Positions 10,073 through 18,084 are shown, counted from the first letter of the stretch. The stretch is DNA of 64,000 bases from Pseudomonadota bacterium (GCA_023387235.1 JAEWIJ010000120.1:1-64000); one strand, 5' to 3'. Notes: a model not told the origin generated them from the sequence alone. Numbers and translations are program-made.

Positions 10073-10690
10073 GTGGAATGCCGTTTGATGCTGACGATCG
10101 AGACCGGGGCCGGTGCCCCGGCGCGGCTTGCTGCCGCACTCGCGTCGGGAGATGTCGCGTCGGTCGTGATCAGCGTCCCGGAAGGGGCGGCCGCGGGTGA
10201 CGTCCAGGCGCTGATCGGGGCCGTGCAGGCGACCGGGGCCGCAGCGCTGATCCGCGATGATGCGCCCCTTGCGAGGACGCTCAAGGCGGACGGGGTTCAC
10301 CTCTCCGCCGGCAATGCCAAGGCTTTTGGCGAGACGCGCGAGATCGTCGGCGGGCGCGCCATCGTCGGCATCGATGCCGGCCGCTCGCGTCACGAGGCCA
10401 TGGTGGCAGGCGAAAGCGGCGCCGAGTATGTCGCATTCGGTATTCCGGATCATGTCGACGATCGCGTGAAGGCGCACCGCCGCCGCTGCGAGCTCGTCGC
10501 CTGGTGGTCGGAGATCTTCGAGGTGCCGGTCGTCGCGTTCGATGTCACCTCGGCCGAGGAGGCGGGCCAGCTCGCTGCCGCCGGCGCCGACTTCATCGCG
10601 CTGAGCCTTCCCGCGCGCGAGCCGCCAGCGGCATCGGGCGAACTCGTGCGCGCCGTCCATGCGGCCATTGCCGGCGAGGCCGTTGCATGA
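10073..10690 (+). CDS. Thiamine-phosphate-synthase-like (ThiE/TenI) protein
   Basis: About 205 residues with a TIM-barrel ThiE-like pattern: AALIRDDAPLARTLKADGVHL (the conserved DGVHL loop), IVGIDAGRSRHEAM, GAEYVAFG and a C-terminal GADFIALSLP phosphate-binding strand. ThiE couples HMP-PP and thiazole phosphate into thiamine phosphate; many alphaproteobacterial paralogues near sel1-like genes are of uncertain activity. Start: GTG 10073 (or GTG 10070) is 8-10 bases after AGAGGGGG, better placed than ATG 10088. The frame is open further upstream but without support. The stop overlaps the next gene's ATG (ATGA at 10687), so the two form a coupled pair. Enzymatic role not proven; the substrate-binding residues look degenerate. 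Confidence 0.75.
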   Translation: MECRLMLTIETGAGAPARLAAALASGDVASVVISVPEGAAAGDVQALIGAVQATGAAALIRDDAPLARTLKADGVHLSAGNAKAFGETREIVGGRAIVGIDAGRSRHEAMVAGESGAEYVAFGIPDHVDDRVKAHRRRCELVAWWSEIFEVPVVAFDVTSAEEAGQLAAAGADFIALSLPAREPPAASGELVRAVHAAIAGEAVA

Positions 10691-11823
10691 GGATGCGGCT
10701 TGCACACACGGCGGCCGCCGCGCTGCTGGGGGCGGCTCTCGCGCCTGCGACGGCGCCCGCGCAGACGAGCAGCTGGAGCCAGACGATCACGCCGGAGCCC
10801 GTCGAGAAGCGCGCGCCGAAGCGCAAGTCCGCGCCTGCTGCGGCGGCACCTCGCGCCGCGCCGGCAGCGCCCGGCGCTTCTGTCGTGCCGGGCAAGGGTG
10901 TCGCGCGCAATGTTAAGACGGCGCCGGCCACGTCCTCCAAGCTCAAGCCGCTCGGGCAGTCGACGGAGAAGCCGACCAAGCCCGACAACGACCCCGCCTA
11001 CACGGCCTTCGATCTCGGCAAATACCTGACGGCGCTCAAGCTCGCGGAGGAGGCGGCGGCTAAGGGCGAGCCGCAGGCGCACACGCTCATCGGGCGCATT
11101 TACGCCGAGGGGCTCGGGGTGCCGCAGAACCAGGTGACGGCCGGGCAGTGGTACGCCAAGGCCGCTGAGCTCGGCGATGTCGAGGGCGCGCTGGCCGTCG
11201 GCACCATGCTCGTGCAGGGCAATGGCGTCGCCAAGGATGTGGCGCTCGGCGCCAAGTATCTCGAAATGGCGGCGCGCAAGGGCAATCCGCTCGCCGTCTA
11301 CAATCTCGCGCTGCTGTTCCTTTCGGGCGAGGGCAAGCCGGAGAATCCGATCCGCGCCTTCCAGCTCATGGAGTACGCGGCCGAGCAGAATCTCCCCGCT
11401 GCCCAGTACGACCTCGGCACGCTCTATGCGACGGGCACTGGTACAACGGCCAACATCTTCGAGGCTGGGCGCTGGATCGGGCGGGCGGCATTGGCCGGTC
11501 ACACCGAGGCCGAAGTCGAGTACGGCATCCTGCTCTTCAAGGGGCATGGCGTCGCGCCCGACGAGGCACGCGGTGCGTACTACTTCAAGGTCGCAGCCGA
11601 GAAGGGCAATTCGGTCGCGCAGAACCGTTATGCGCGCTGTCTCGCGCATGGCGCCGGCGTCGAGATGAATGTCGTCGAGGCGGTGAAGTGGCACCTCATT
11701 GCCAAGGAGGCGGGCATCGAGGATCCCTCTCTCGACGAGATCGCGAAGAAGCTGTCGAACGCCGACCGCCTCAAGGCCCAGCAGGCCGCCTTCGCGTGGC
11801 GCGAGCAGTCACTGCTGAATTAG
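10687..11823 (+). CDS. Secreted Sel1-repeat protein
   Basis: 378 residues. An N-terminal signal peptide (MRMRLAHTAAAALLGAALAP, cleavage near AQT) is followed by an Ala/Pro/Lys-rich linker. At least five Sel1-type TPR repeats start near residue 110 (for example AHTLIGRIYAEGLGVPQNQ, GALAVGTMLVQGNGVAKD and AVYNLALLFLSGEGKPENP). Sel1 repeats are helical scaffolds for protein-protein contacts, here in the periplasm. The ATG overlaps the stop of the ThiE-like gene, indicating coupled translation. A second in-frame ATG is two codons later. Biological role unknown. Confidence 0.85.
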   Translation: MRMRLAHTAAAALLGAALAPATAPAQTSSWSQTITPEPVEKRAPKRKSAPAAAAPRAAPAAPGASVVPGKGVARNVKTAPATSSKLKPLGQSTEKPTKPDNDPAYTAFDLGKYLTALKLAEEAAAKGEPQAHTLIGRIYAEGLGVPQNQVTAGQWYAKAAELGDVEGALAVGTMLVQGNGVAKDVALGAKYLEMAARKGNPLAVYNLALLFLSGEGKPENPIRAFQLMEYAAEQNLPAAQYDLGTLYATGTGTTANIFEAGRWIGRAALAGHTEAEVEYGILLFKGHGVAPDEARGAYYFKVAAEKGNSVAQNRYARCLAHGAGVEMNVVEAVKWHLIAKEAGIEDPSLDEIAKKLSNADRLKAQQAAFAWREQSLLN

Positions 11824-11831
11824 AGCCGACA

Positions 11832-11863
11832 AAACAAAAACGGCGGCCGAACCGGCCGCCGTT
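11832..11863 (-). terminator. Terminator of rpmB
   Basis: Perfect 11-bp inverted repeat (11839-11849 with 11853-11863, 3-base loop), followed on the reverse strand by TTTTTGTTTT (11831-11840). It lies 25 bases after the rpmB stop. In the forward direction the hairpin also follows the Sel1 gene, but only a short A-rich tail is present there, so its main use is on the reverse strand. Confidence 0.8.
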
Positions 11864-11887
11864 CCAGAAAAATCTCTCTTGCAGCGA

Positions 11888-12178
11888 TCAGGCTGCCGGC
11901 GCGGCGGCCTTCTCGATTTCGCGCTTCAGCTTGCGGCAGCGGTCCGAAAGCTCGTCCGCCTTCGCCTTGACGAGGAAGGCGTCGAGGCCGCCGCGGTGCT
12001 CGATGGTCTTCAGCGCGTGGGCGCTGACGCGAATGCGGACCTTGCGCTTCAGCGTCTCGCTCTCGAGCGTCACGTCGCAGAGGTTCGGCCGGAAGACGCG
12101 GCGCGTCTTGTTTTCGGCATGGCTCCTGAGGTTCCCCGACATCGGCAGTTTGCCGGTCAGTTCACAGCGCCTCGTCAT
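11888..12178 (-). CDS. rpmB: 50S ribosomal protein L28
   Basis: 96 residues. Large-subunit ribosomal protein. The characteristic N-terminus is present ([20 protein letters not shown], then [10 protein letters not shown]), as is the core [20 protein letters not shown]. The alphaproteobacterial form has a longer Lys/Glu/Ala-rich C-terminus, as here. A monocistronic unit closed by the hairpin at 11832-11863. Confidence 0.97.
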   Translation of the reverse strand: MTRRCELTGKLPMSGNLRSHAENKTRRVFRPNLCDVTLESETLKRKVRIRVSAHALKTIEHRGGLDAFLVKAKADELSDRCRKLKREIEKAAAPAA

Positions 12179-12431
12179 GATATGCTCCCTAGCCTCTTTG
12201 AGACCGCGTCAGGGCGCCAGCCCGCGCCGGCAGCCACAATCGGCCTCTCCAATGAAAGAAGGCTCCGCACGGGGCGCCCGGGGCGCACTGGCGGAGCGTG
12301 TGGCGGTTCTATAGGGCTGGGGTTGACATGACGTCAAGCCGAAAGGCATAAGGCAGGCAACGCGCGGCGGCCATCCTTGGCCTCGAACCGCCCGTTTTCC
12401 CGAGCCCGCCGCGTGCGGGCTGAATATTTGG

Positions 12432-12508
12432 CGGAGCGTAGCGCAGCCTGGTAGCGCACTTGCTTCGGGAGCAAGGGGTCGGGAGTTCGAATCTCCCCGC
12501 TCCGACCA
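12432..12508 (+). tRNA. tRNA-Pro (anticodon CGG)
   Basis: Complete 77-base cloverleaf including an encoded CCA. Acceptor stem 12432-12438 pairs with 12498-12504; the D arm has the AGCCTGGTAG loop; anticodon stem CTTGC/GCAAG encloses loop TTCGGGA (anticodon CGG); the T arm is TCGGG-AGTTCGAAT-CTCCC-like. Its 3' part from 12463 is the left attachment site of the element that follows. The gene is intact, so the integration preserves tRNA function. Confidence 0.96.
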
Positions 12509-12510
12509 AT
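12463..12510 (+). repeat. attL: left copy of a 48-bp direct repeat in tRNA-Pro
   Basis: These 48 bases, from the anticodon loop to two bases past the CCA, are identical to 51745-51792. tRNA 3' ends are the classic attB targets of P4-type integrases. The matching copy lies 165 bases from the start of the integrase gene, so the pair marks the element's ends. The crossover point within the repeat cannot be fixed from sequence. Confidence 0.93.
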
Positions 12511-12681
12511 TAGATCAATGCTTTCGCCATCTTGGTGTGCGGTCGCCTAAGAGCCGGGTAACAGCTCGGGTAACAGAACCTTGTCAAGCCCTGCGGTAAG
12601 GCCTAGCTCGAGGCATCCGATCGGCGTCCACCACTCGTAATCGTTGTCCTGCTCGCTCACGTCCGCCCGGCGGCGCCTGAC

Positions 12682-13029
12682 CTAGTGCGCAGTAGGCGAC
12701 GGTTCGCAATGCGCCTTCCGCCATTCGTCCGGAGACATGGGCTCGTCGGTCACAATGTGCTGCTTGACCCCACCTGAATGTTCAACGGCGGCGAGACGCG
12801 GCTTCTCGTAGCCGATCGCAGCCGTCGCCGCGGCCAGACGTTCCTTCAGCGGCAAGTTCGTATCCTTGTAGACGGCCATAAGGTAGGCGTGAGCGTCGCC
12901 CGTGAATGCTTCCGGGAGGGCGCCCTCGATGGCCGCGGCGGCCTCTTGCACCAGCCGCTCGCGCTCTTTGGTCCGAGCGTTGCGCGCGCCCTTCGGTCTG
13001 CCACGTGGATTGCCGGTTCTCGTGCCCAT
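12682..13029 (-). CDS. DUF5681-like phage protein
   Basis: 115 residues from ATG 13029 (GGGAG about 10 bases upstream; an in-frame TTG at 13047 is a weaker alternative). The N-terminal GNPRGRPKGARNARTKERE signature is that of DUF5681 proteins, basic and probably nucleic-acid-binding, often found just before terminase genes in alphaproteobacterial prophages. The remainder is helical (LPLKERLAAATAAIGYEKPRL). It lies at the extreme left of the element; the 172 bases between attL and this gene hold nothing recognised. Molecular function unknown; a small-terminase-like role is an inference. Confidence 0.65.
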   Translation of the reverse strand: MGTRTGNPRGRPKGARNARTKERERLVQEAAAAIEGALPEAFTGDAHAYLMAVYKDTNLPLKERLAAATAAIGYEKPRLAAVEHSGGVKQHIVTDEPMSPDEWRKAHCEPSPTAH

Positions 13030-13084
13030 TATCCCATTATCTCCCAATTAAATATTGGGGGTGACTCGTCGCCGGCTACCTGAC

Positions 13085-13118
13085 CGACTTGATTGATCTT
13101 GAATCTTTAATCAAGTCG
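13085..13118. terminator. Inverted repeat between the two DUF5681 genes
   Basis: Perfect 10-bp inverted repeat (13085-13094 with 13109-13118, 14-base loop) directly after the stop of the 13129-13533 gene and upstream of the 12682-13029 gene. There is no T-run on either side, so it may be a weak terminator, an RNA-stability hairpin or a protein site. Confidence 0.4.
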
Positions 13119-13128
13119 ACGCCTCCAC

Positions 13129-13533
13129 CTAGTGTCCCAGCTCGCCGCGCGCCTTGGCCTCGCTGGCGTCTCGATCGGCACGGATAGCCTGGACAAGCAC
13201 CGCCGTGAGGTCGTTGAAGTCTTTCTCACACATGCCCTCGCACTGGCAGGGCGTGAAGTCCTTCAGCGCGTAGTCGGCGTACAAGCGGATGTAGCCGCCC
13301 GGGTCCTGCTCGGCGAACCGTCGCAACGTGTCGACACCGCATTCCTCCCACGATTGCAGCAGCGCCTTGAGGAAGTCCTCGCTGAGCTTGTGCCGTGATC
13401 CCTTGGGTCGCCCGCGTGGATTGCGCACCTCGCCGCGCTTCGGTGGCTTGAGGCCTACGAGTCTCGACGGCGGATAAGCCGCCTTACGCTGTTTTGACGT
13501 ATTTATTAATACGTTGCCGGTCTTCGAGCTCAT
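13129..13533 (-). CDS. DUF5681 family phage protein
   Basis: 134 residues with the signature RNPRGRPKGSRHKLSEDFLK about a third of the way in, then LLQSWEECGVDTLRRFAEQD and a YIRLYADYALKD segment, the usual arrangement of DUF5681 proteins beside phage terminases. It shares the NPRGRPKG core with its downstream neighbour. ATG 13533 has GAGG about 10 bases upstream. Probably a small DNA-binding packaging-related protein, by association only. Confidence 0.7.
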   Translation of the reverse strand: MSSKTGNVLINTSKQRKAAYPPSRLVGLKPPKRGEVRNPRGRPKGSRHKLSEDFLKALLQSWEECGVDTLRRFAEQDPGGYIRLYADYALKDFTPCQCEGMCEKDFNDLTAVLVQAIRADRDASEAKARGELGH

Positions 13534-13717
13534 TGTGTTGCGGCCTCATCTCATTCGAATCAGCCTTTGCACTGTTCGACCCGCTTCACAAGCCGGACCC
13601 GTTCGCCCAACCACCGACGATGTGGGGAATGTGCGGCCGGCGTTGATAGCTGCCCCGCCCACCGCTAGCTTGGGATTGTTATTTTGACTCACGTCGCTAT
13701 TCCACCGGGGGGCGAAA

Positions 13718-14188
13718 ATGCGACTTCTATTGACCGGTTTGCTATTGCTGCTTTCGGGATGCGCCACACCATATCAGGAGATGGGTTTCGCAGGGGGCGT
13801 CACTGCCGCTCAGATGACCGATACAACATTTCGGATCTCGGCGCGCGGCAATGGCTACACGGGCTCGACCGTCATCAACGACTACGTGATGCTGAAGGCT
13901 GCGGAGACGACAGTCCAGCTTGGCTACACACATTTCATGGTGGTCAGCGCCTCCGATGCCTCGAGATCAGACACGATCGTAACCGGTGGGACCTCGAGGA
14001 CGACATTCGTAGGCAACACGGCGATGACGACATACAATCCGCCCGTGGCCCACAATATCTATAAGCCCGGCGAAGACGCTTACATTCGCATTATCAGGAT
14101 CCCGCCCGGACAGCACCCGCCGCAAGGCGCCATCGCTGCCGACGAAATCATTCGGCATGTCGGCTCAAGGGTGAAGAGGCCCGGCTAG
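13718..14188 (+). CDS. CC0125/CC1285-type lipoprotein
   Basis: 156 residues with a lipoprotein signal peptide (MRLLLTGLLLLLSGCATPYQ, lipobox LSGC with Cys15). Next comes the family pattern seen in Caulobacter CC0125-type lipoproteins: YQEMGFAGGVTAAQMTDTTF, RISARGNGYT and a DYVMLKAAETTVQLGYTHF helix. GGGGGGCG lies just before the ATG. It is in opposite orientation to its phage-like neighbours, and its last 24 bases overlap the 3' end of the HGG-motif gene on the other strand. Such cargo lipoproteins are common in temperate elements; function unknown. Confidence 0.75.
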   Translation: MRLLLTGLLLLLSGCATPYQEMGFAGGVTAAQMTDTTFRISARGNGYTGSTVINDYVMLKAAETTVQLGYTHFMVVSASDASRSDTIVTGGTSRTTFVGNTAMTTYNPPVAHNIYKPGEDAYIRIIRIPPGQHPPQGAIAADEIIRHVGSRVKRPG

Positions 14189-14527
14189 AGCCTCGCGGAA
14201 CTTCTCCCAGCGTCGGCGTTGTGCCTCGCCGATCCGCCGGCGCCCGGCGTTTGTACGCGGCCCCGTCGACATCCCGCCGTGGTTAGGGCAGCGGCCGCCG
14301 GCGCCCATTCCCTTCCGGCGGCACGGATGGCCGGCACGCGTCTTTGCTCCGCACCGATGCTCGCGCTGGGCCTGGCGCTCGGCCTGATCTTTCTCGCGGC
14401 GTTCGAGCTCGGCGCGCCAGCGCCGATTGCGGCTCAGTGTGACACGGTTTCGGGCATTCTGGCGCGCGTGGTACTCGGCGAGCTTGCGGGCAACTTCCCG
14501 CTCTATCTGTTCCTCGAGGTCATCCAT
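14165..14527 (-). CDS. HGG-motif (CxxCR-HGG-STGPRT) phage-associated protein
   Basis: 120 residues from ATG 14527. A charged, coiled-coil-like N-terminus precedes a cysteine/histidine cluster: HRCGAKTRAGHPCRRKG, then CPNHGGMSTGPRT, the HGGxSTGPRT motif found in short proteins of proteobacterial prophages. The Cys/His spacing suggests metal binding. Its ATG lies 8 bases inside the end of the upstream small-terminase-like gene, so translation is coupled. An in-frame upstream ATG at 14587 is rejected because it would overlap that gene far more. Confidence 0.7.
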   Translation of the reverse strand: MDDLEEQIEREVARKLAEYHARQNARNRVTLSRNRRWRAELERREKDQAERQAQREHRCGAKTRAGHPCRRKGMGAGGRCPNHGGMSTGPRTNAGRRRIGEAQRRRWEKFREALAGPLHP

Positions 14528-15026
14528 TGTAAGAGCCCATGATGCGCTCGTGCGCGCCCGCGCGTACTGGGTCGCCAAATGGCCCATCTGACGTCATGCG
14601 GTCCATCAGCGTGGCGATCTGAGCATCGACCTGCGCGTCGCTCATGTCCTTGAGAGGAGCTGTCTCTTGCGCAGCGTGGCGGCCGTAGCGCCGAGGGAAT
14701 TCCTTGCTGGCAAGCCATTGCTCTGCGGAGATCGCGACGCGTGCGGCGTCGGGTGTCATTTCCCCGGCCAACAGCTTTCGGACATAGCCGTCAATTCGAT
14801 CGGACCGGCTATCGGCGCGCGCTTCCAGGGCGCATCCGTACTGGCGGGCGAGGGCCCCATTGGTCCGGATCCACTCTTTGACCGTCGTCCGGCTGGGCAT
14901 CCAGGGATCCGCGCAGATCTCTCGAAGGTGCTCGCCGTTTGCGATGCGGTCGCATATGCGGTCCATAGCGACCGTCTTCCGTCCGGCCGTCCACATCAGA
15001 GCTCGTCCGCGGCGCCGGTCACTCAT
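14520..15026 (-). CDS. Small-terminase-like protein
   Basis: 168 residues. A helix-turn-helix-like N-terminal half (ICDRIANGEHLREICADPWM, then PSRTTVKEWIRTNGALARQY) is followed by a helical domain ending in a RYGRHAAQ segment. This follows the known pattern of small-terminase-like proteins of alphaproteobacterial phages (repeat of DPxMP...TV..W, then YxxAxExRAD, then KxWxxxKxxPxRYG). Small terminases recognise phage DNA for packaging. Its ATG overlaps the zinc-ribbon gene's stop (ATGA). No large terminase gene is next to it or elsewhere in the element. Confidence 0.65.
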   Translation of the reverse strand: MSDRRRGRALMWTAGRKTVAMDRICDRIANGEHLREICADPWMPSRTTVKEWIRTNGALARQYGCALEARADSRSDRIDGYVRKLLAGEMTPDAARVAISAEQWLASKEFPRRYGRHAAQETAPLKDMSDAQVDAQIATLMDRMTSDGPFGDPVRAGAHERIMGSYNG

Positions 15027-15547
15027 GACGCAGCCCGATTGGGGAAGTACTTCGCCATTCCTGCGGCGAAGCTCCTAAGGTGTGCCTGATCCTTCGCCTC
15101 AAGGGCCCGATACGTCTTCCAGTGCATTCCCTTTGGCTTGGTGGGAAAGGGCTCGCCCGGTTTGCTGCCGCCGAGCTTTTCCAAGAGGCGGCGACGGCGC
15201 CGTGCGGCGCGCGCGACATTGTCCTCGATCTCTGAGGTGTAGCGGAGATCGAGGCACGAGCGGCAAGCGAAGCTGCGACCCGAGAAGTAGAGTACGCGGC
15301 GCTGCGTCTGGCAGCTCGGGCAAACGAACCATGGCCGGCGGCCGCCAAATGGCGTCGCGGTGTAGGTGAGCGGAATGTGATGGGATTTGCCCTCGACCTC
15401 GAGCGTGACTGCCCATGGCGCCGGGAACGCGGATATCCGCAACCCGCCATTGTACGTCCACACGCGCGACGTACGATCATCGTACTTCCCGCCGCGGCTC
15501 AGCCACGCGAGGTCGACGCTCTCGTGCGCCTCACATCGGGCTTTCAT
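15023..15547 (-). CDS. Zinc-ribbon protein of phage/plasmid type
   Basis: 174 residues from ATG 15547. A central double CxxC ribbon (WFVCPSCQTQRRVLYF, then FACRSCLDLRYTSE) is followed by a basic arginine-rich segment (ARRRRRLLEKLGG). This protein type is widespread in proteobacterial prophages and plasmids; its function is unknown, but nucleic-acid binding is likely. It is translationally coupled to the small-terminase-like gene. Two 13-bp direct repeats lie just upstream (15559-15591). Confidence 0.7.
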   Translation of the reverse strand: MKARCEAHESVDLAWLSRGGKYDDRTSRVWTYNGGLRISAFPAPWAVTLEVEGKSHHIPLTYTATPFGGRRPWFVCPSCQTQRRVLYFSGRSFACRSCLDLRYTSEIEDNVARAARRRRRLLEKLGGSKPGEPFPTKPKGMHWKTYRALEAKDQAHLRSFAAGMAKYFPNRAAS

Positions 15548-15558
15548 CGCGATTGAGC

Positions 15559-15591
15559 CCAAATCATATGGGTGCTTTCCAAATCATATGG
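15559..15591. promoter_or_regulatory. Two 13-bp direct repeats, 20-bp spacing
   Basis: The sequence CCAAATCATATGG occurs at 15559-15571 and again at 15579-15591. The 20-base period is about two helical turns. The pair fills most of the 48-base gap between the stop of the 15596-15937 gene and the ATG of the zinc-ribbon gene (15547), so it is well placed for an operator or regulated promoter of the 15547 > 14165 gene run. Confidence 0.5.
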
Positions 15592-15595
15592 AATG

Positions 15596-15937
15596 TCACG
15601 CTGCGGCGCGGCCGTTCATGAGGGCAGTTCTCTGCGCTCGCTTGCGCTTAGTGGCGCTTTGTGCTTGCCGCTCGGCTTCGGTGGTCTGCAACTCGAGGAT
15701 GCGAGCCGCGATCGGCGGCCAGGTGCGCAGATCCATGGCGGCCCGGTCGATCTCGTAGCCGAGCGGATTGCGGTAATGCGCGAGGATCGCATCGCCGGCC
15801 GTCATGCCGGTGGCGAACTTGATCCGGCAGTGATCGAGATACCGGGCAAGGCCCTCGATGCCATCCTGCTCGAGAACGTCGGCGAACCAAGCGAGGATGA
15901 CTGCTTCGTCGTCTGTGAGGTCCGAGGCCTGCTTCAT
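15596..15937 (-). CDS. Hypothetical phage-element protein (paralogue of next gene)
   Basis: 113 residues. Not recognised. Acidic helical N-terminus (LTDDEAVILAWFADVLEQDG), then a conserved block TAGDAILAHYRNPLGYEIDR, ending in a basic tail. The block matches VTDAILAHYRTRRGYDLRR in the gene immediately upstream (15934-16167). The two genes overlap by four bases (ATGA). They look like products of a tandem duplication that were kept as a translationally coupled pair. Confidence 0.6.
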   Translation of the reverse strand: MKQASDLTDDEAVILAWFADVLEQDGIEGLARYLDHCRIKFATGMTAGDAILAHYRNPLGYEIDRAAMDLRTWPPIAARILELQTTEAERQAQSATKRKRAQRTALMNGRAAA

Positions 15938-16167
15938 GCCACCATCTCCACAATCGGTGCGGGACCGCGGAAGTCGGCGGCAAAGCGCCTGAGGTCATAG
16001 CCGCGGCGCGTCCGGTAGTGGGCGAGAATGGCGTCCGTAACCGTGGCGCCCTTGGCCGGCCAGATCTTGGCGCGGCGCATGAAAGCGCGGATGCGATCGG
16101 CACCGGTGCAGGCGCACGTGATGAGGATGAGAGCTTCCTCAGACGAGGTTTCCTTGCGCTCGCTCAT
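15934..16167 (-). CDS. Small hypothetical protein (tandem paralogue)
   Basis: 77 residues from ATG 16167, with GAGAGGC 7 bases upstream; the frame remains open further upstream (ATG 16194) without better support. It shares the DAILAHYR...GYDLRR block and the downstream P(P/A)I segment with the following gene. Function unknown. Confidence 0.6.
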   Translation of the reverse strand: MSERKETSSEEALILITCACTGADRIRAFMRRAKIWPAKGATVTDAILAHYRTRRGYDLRRFAADFRGPAPIVEMVA

Positions 16168-16359
16168 GGGCTTGCCTCTCTGCAAAGCAGTCATGGCGAT
16201 AGGTAGCTCAGTTCCCGCCGTGCGTGTGTGGCCGTGACGACTCGCTTCCACAGAATTGCGGACTACGGACCCAAGGCGTTCAAGGCGGTCAAGCGATTCA
16301 AGAATTTCATATAGGGGACTTGAGCCTCTTGCTGCCCGCGGGGACGCGAATGCAGGCAT

Positions 16360-16944
16360 CTAGCGCGGACTGAGGTCGCGAATGCGCTGGCGAATAAATT
16401 CCGACAGACTCTGAAAGCGCTGCTTTTCCTCGGGATCGGTGGAATGATCCCCGTGGATGTCCGTGTAGATGAGCACACCCTGCAACTCTTCGATTGCCGC
16501 CGCGCTCGCGAGCTTCTGGTTCACATTTCGAAGAACGGTGGCGAGCTTGTAGCGTTGGCTTTCGGCGAGCTGGACGCCAGCAGCCGACACAGCATTGGCC
16601 ATCGCTGCGAAGCGATCGATCGGCTCCGGCGGCTGCGCGGCCATGTGCGTCTCGAGCTCTTTCATCAGCGCCGTGAAAATGTCGTCGAGCTCTTGCTGCA
16701 GCACTTCCCCGCGCCGATCTGAGATCGCCGGTGCTACACCCTGGAAGATGAGCCAGATAGCGCTTACGCCGGATTGCTCCCGCGTAGCGCGCATCTGGTC
16801 AGGTGTGATCCCCATGGCTCCGGCCAAAGGCCCGCAAATAAAGGTGAACGCGCGCTTCAAGCCAAAATACTTCATGCCGAGATCGTCGAGTGTTGTCTCG
16901 AGCTCGGCCACCTTGCCTTCGAGAGCGGCGATGCGGTCTTCCAT
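16360..16944 (-). CDS. Hypothetical coiled-coil protein
   Basis: 194 residues from ATG 16944, GAGG upstream. The N-terminal 25 residues form a heptad-like coiled coil (MEDRIAALEGKVAELETTLD). After it come a hydrophobic stretch (RAFTFICGPLAGAMGITPDQ) and a long helical region. The frame continues upstream of 16944 into an arginine-rich stretch that looks non-coding. Not recognised. It stands alone between the phage-like left module and the metabolic cargo. Confidence 0.5.
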   Translation of the reverse strand: MEDRIAALEGKVAELETTLDDLGMKYFGLKRAFTFICGPLAGAMGITPDQMRATREQSGVSAIWLIFQGVAPAISDRRGEVLQQELDDIFTALMKELETHMAAQPPEPIDRFAAMANAVSAAGVQLAESQRYKLATVLRNVNQKLASAAAIEELQGVLIYTDIHGDHSTDPEEKQRFQSLSEFIRQRIRDLSPR

Positions 16945-17223
16945 GTGATGCCTCGCGATGACTGCCTGCTCATCAACGCGAGACCAGGGTTGAGCGCTTC
17001 TGAAGCATTCTATCGTGCCTTTTGCACGTTGGTGCGCTCGAGGCAGAACAACTAAGTGGATTGTCCGAGGGTCAAACATAGATGGGGCGTTGGCCGAGCT
17101 CGAGCAATTCTTCCATCGAAGAAGCGTTGACTATCGACGGTGCTGACTCAGGTGATAGCTTTCGACGCTGCGACCGGTTGCCAGCCGAACCGAAACACCG
17201 GCAAATCCGAACTGGAGAAAGGC

Positions 17224-18084
17224 ATGACCCTGCCCTCGAACGATCTCTCGCCAGTGGCCTTCATCGGCCTAGGTCGAATGGGATCGAGTATGGCCTCGAA
17301 CTTGCTCCGTAAAGGCTTTCGCGTCCGCGGCTTCGATGTGCGGCCTGAAGCAGCCGCGCGGCTCGAGGCCGACGGCGGGGCCTTTGCAGCCAGCCCCGGA
17401 GACGCGGCGCAGGGCGCTAGGCTGGCGGTGGTAGTGGTGTTGACCGCGCAGCAGGTTGAACAGGTTTTGTTCGGCGCAGACGGTATCGTCCCACGCCTTG
17501 CACCCGGCTCTACCATTCTCATTTGCAGCACGGTCTCGCCTGCCGCGATCGCCAACATCGAAGAGCGCTGCTCCAAGGCGGGGCATCACGTGCTCGATTG
17601 TCCCGTCACGGGTGGCGCTGATGGAGCTGAGGCCGGGACAATCAAAGCGCTGGCCTCTGGCACAGATGCCGCATTCTCAGCTGCTACGCCGGTGCTCGAT
17701 GCGATGACGGGAAAAGTGTACCGGTTCGGGGATCGGGTCGGCGCGGGTTCAACCGCTAAGGCCGTCAACCAACTCCTTGTGGGTGTCCATCTCGCGGTCG
17801 CGGCTGAGGCCGTGGAATTGCTCCAACGTCTCGATGTCGATGCCAGCAAAGTTCTTGAGATCGTCGGCGGCGGCGTCGCGTCCTCCTACATGTTCAACAA
17901 TCGAGCCGAGTTGATGTTAGCTGGCAAATTCTCGCTGAAGGATGCGACCGCCGTATTCATCAAGGACCTCGGCACTGTCGAAGAAACCGGAGAAGCGTTT
18001 GGACTACCGATGCCGCTCACAAAGACCGCGCGTTCCTTGTACCTGAAGGCGGCCCAGGCGAATGAGCAGCTGTCGTCCACGTAG
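17224..18084 (+). CDS. NAD(P)-dependent oxidoreductase, 3-hydroxyisobutyrate dehydrogenase family
   Basis: 286 residues from ATG 17224, preceded by GGAGAAAGG. Oxidises (or reduces) a beta-hydroxyacid with NAD(P). Rossmann motif VAFIGLGRMGSSMASNL at the start; substrate-binding DCPVTGGADGAEAGTIKAL near residue 120; the catalytic-lysine segment is GSTAKAVNQLLVG; a helical C-terminal domain follows (FSLKDATAVFIKDLGTVEE). The next gene, 297 bases downstream, encodes a Bug-type solute-binding protein, a pairing often seen with hydroxyacid metabolism. Metabolic cargo is unusual for a phage-like element. The exact substrate is not deducible. Confidence 0.85.
   Translation: MTLPSNDLSPVAFIGLGRMGSSMASNLLRKGFRVRGFDVRPEAAARLEADGGAFAASPGDAAQGARLAVVVVLTAQQVEQVLFGADGIVPRLAPGSTILICSTVSPAAIANIEERCSKAGHHVLDCPVTGGADGAEAGTIKALASGTDAAFSAATPVLDAMTGKVYRFGDRVGAGSTAKAVNQLLVGVHLAVAAEAVELLQRLDVDASKVLEIVGGGVASSYMFNNRAELMLAGKFSLKDATAVFIKDLGTVEETGEAFGLPMPLTKTARSLYLKAAQANEQLSST

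Noticed and set aside
10450..11694. 414-codon reverse open frame
   Set aside because: Antisense to the Sel1-repeat gene; the forward protein has clear repeats and a signal peptide.
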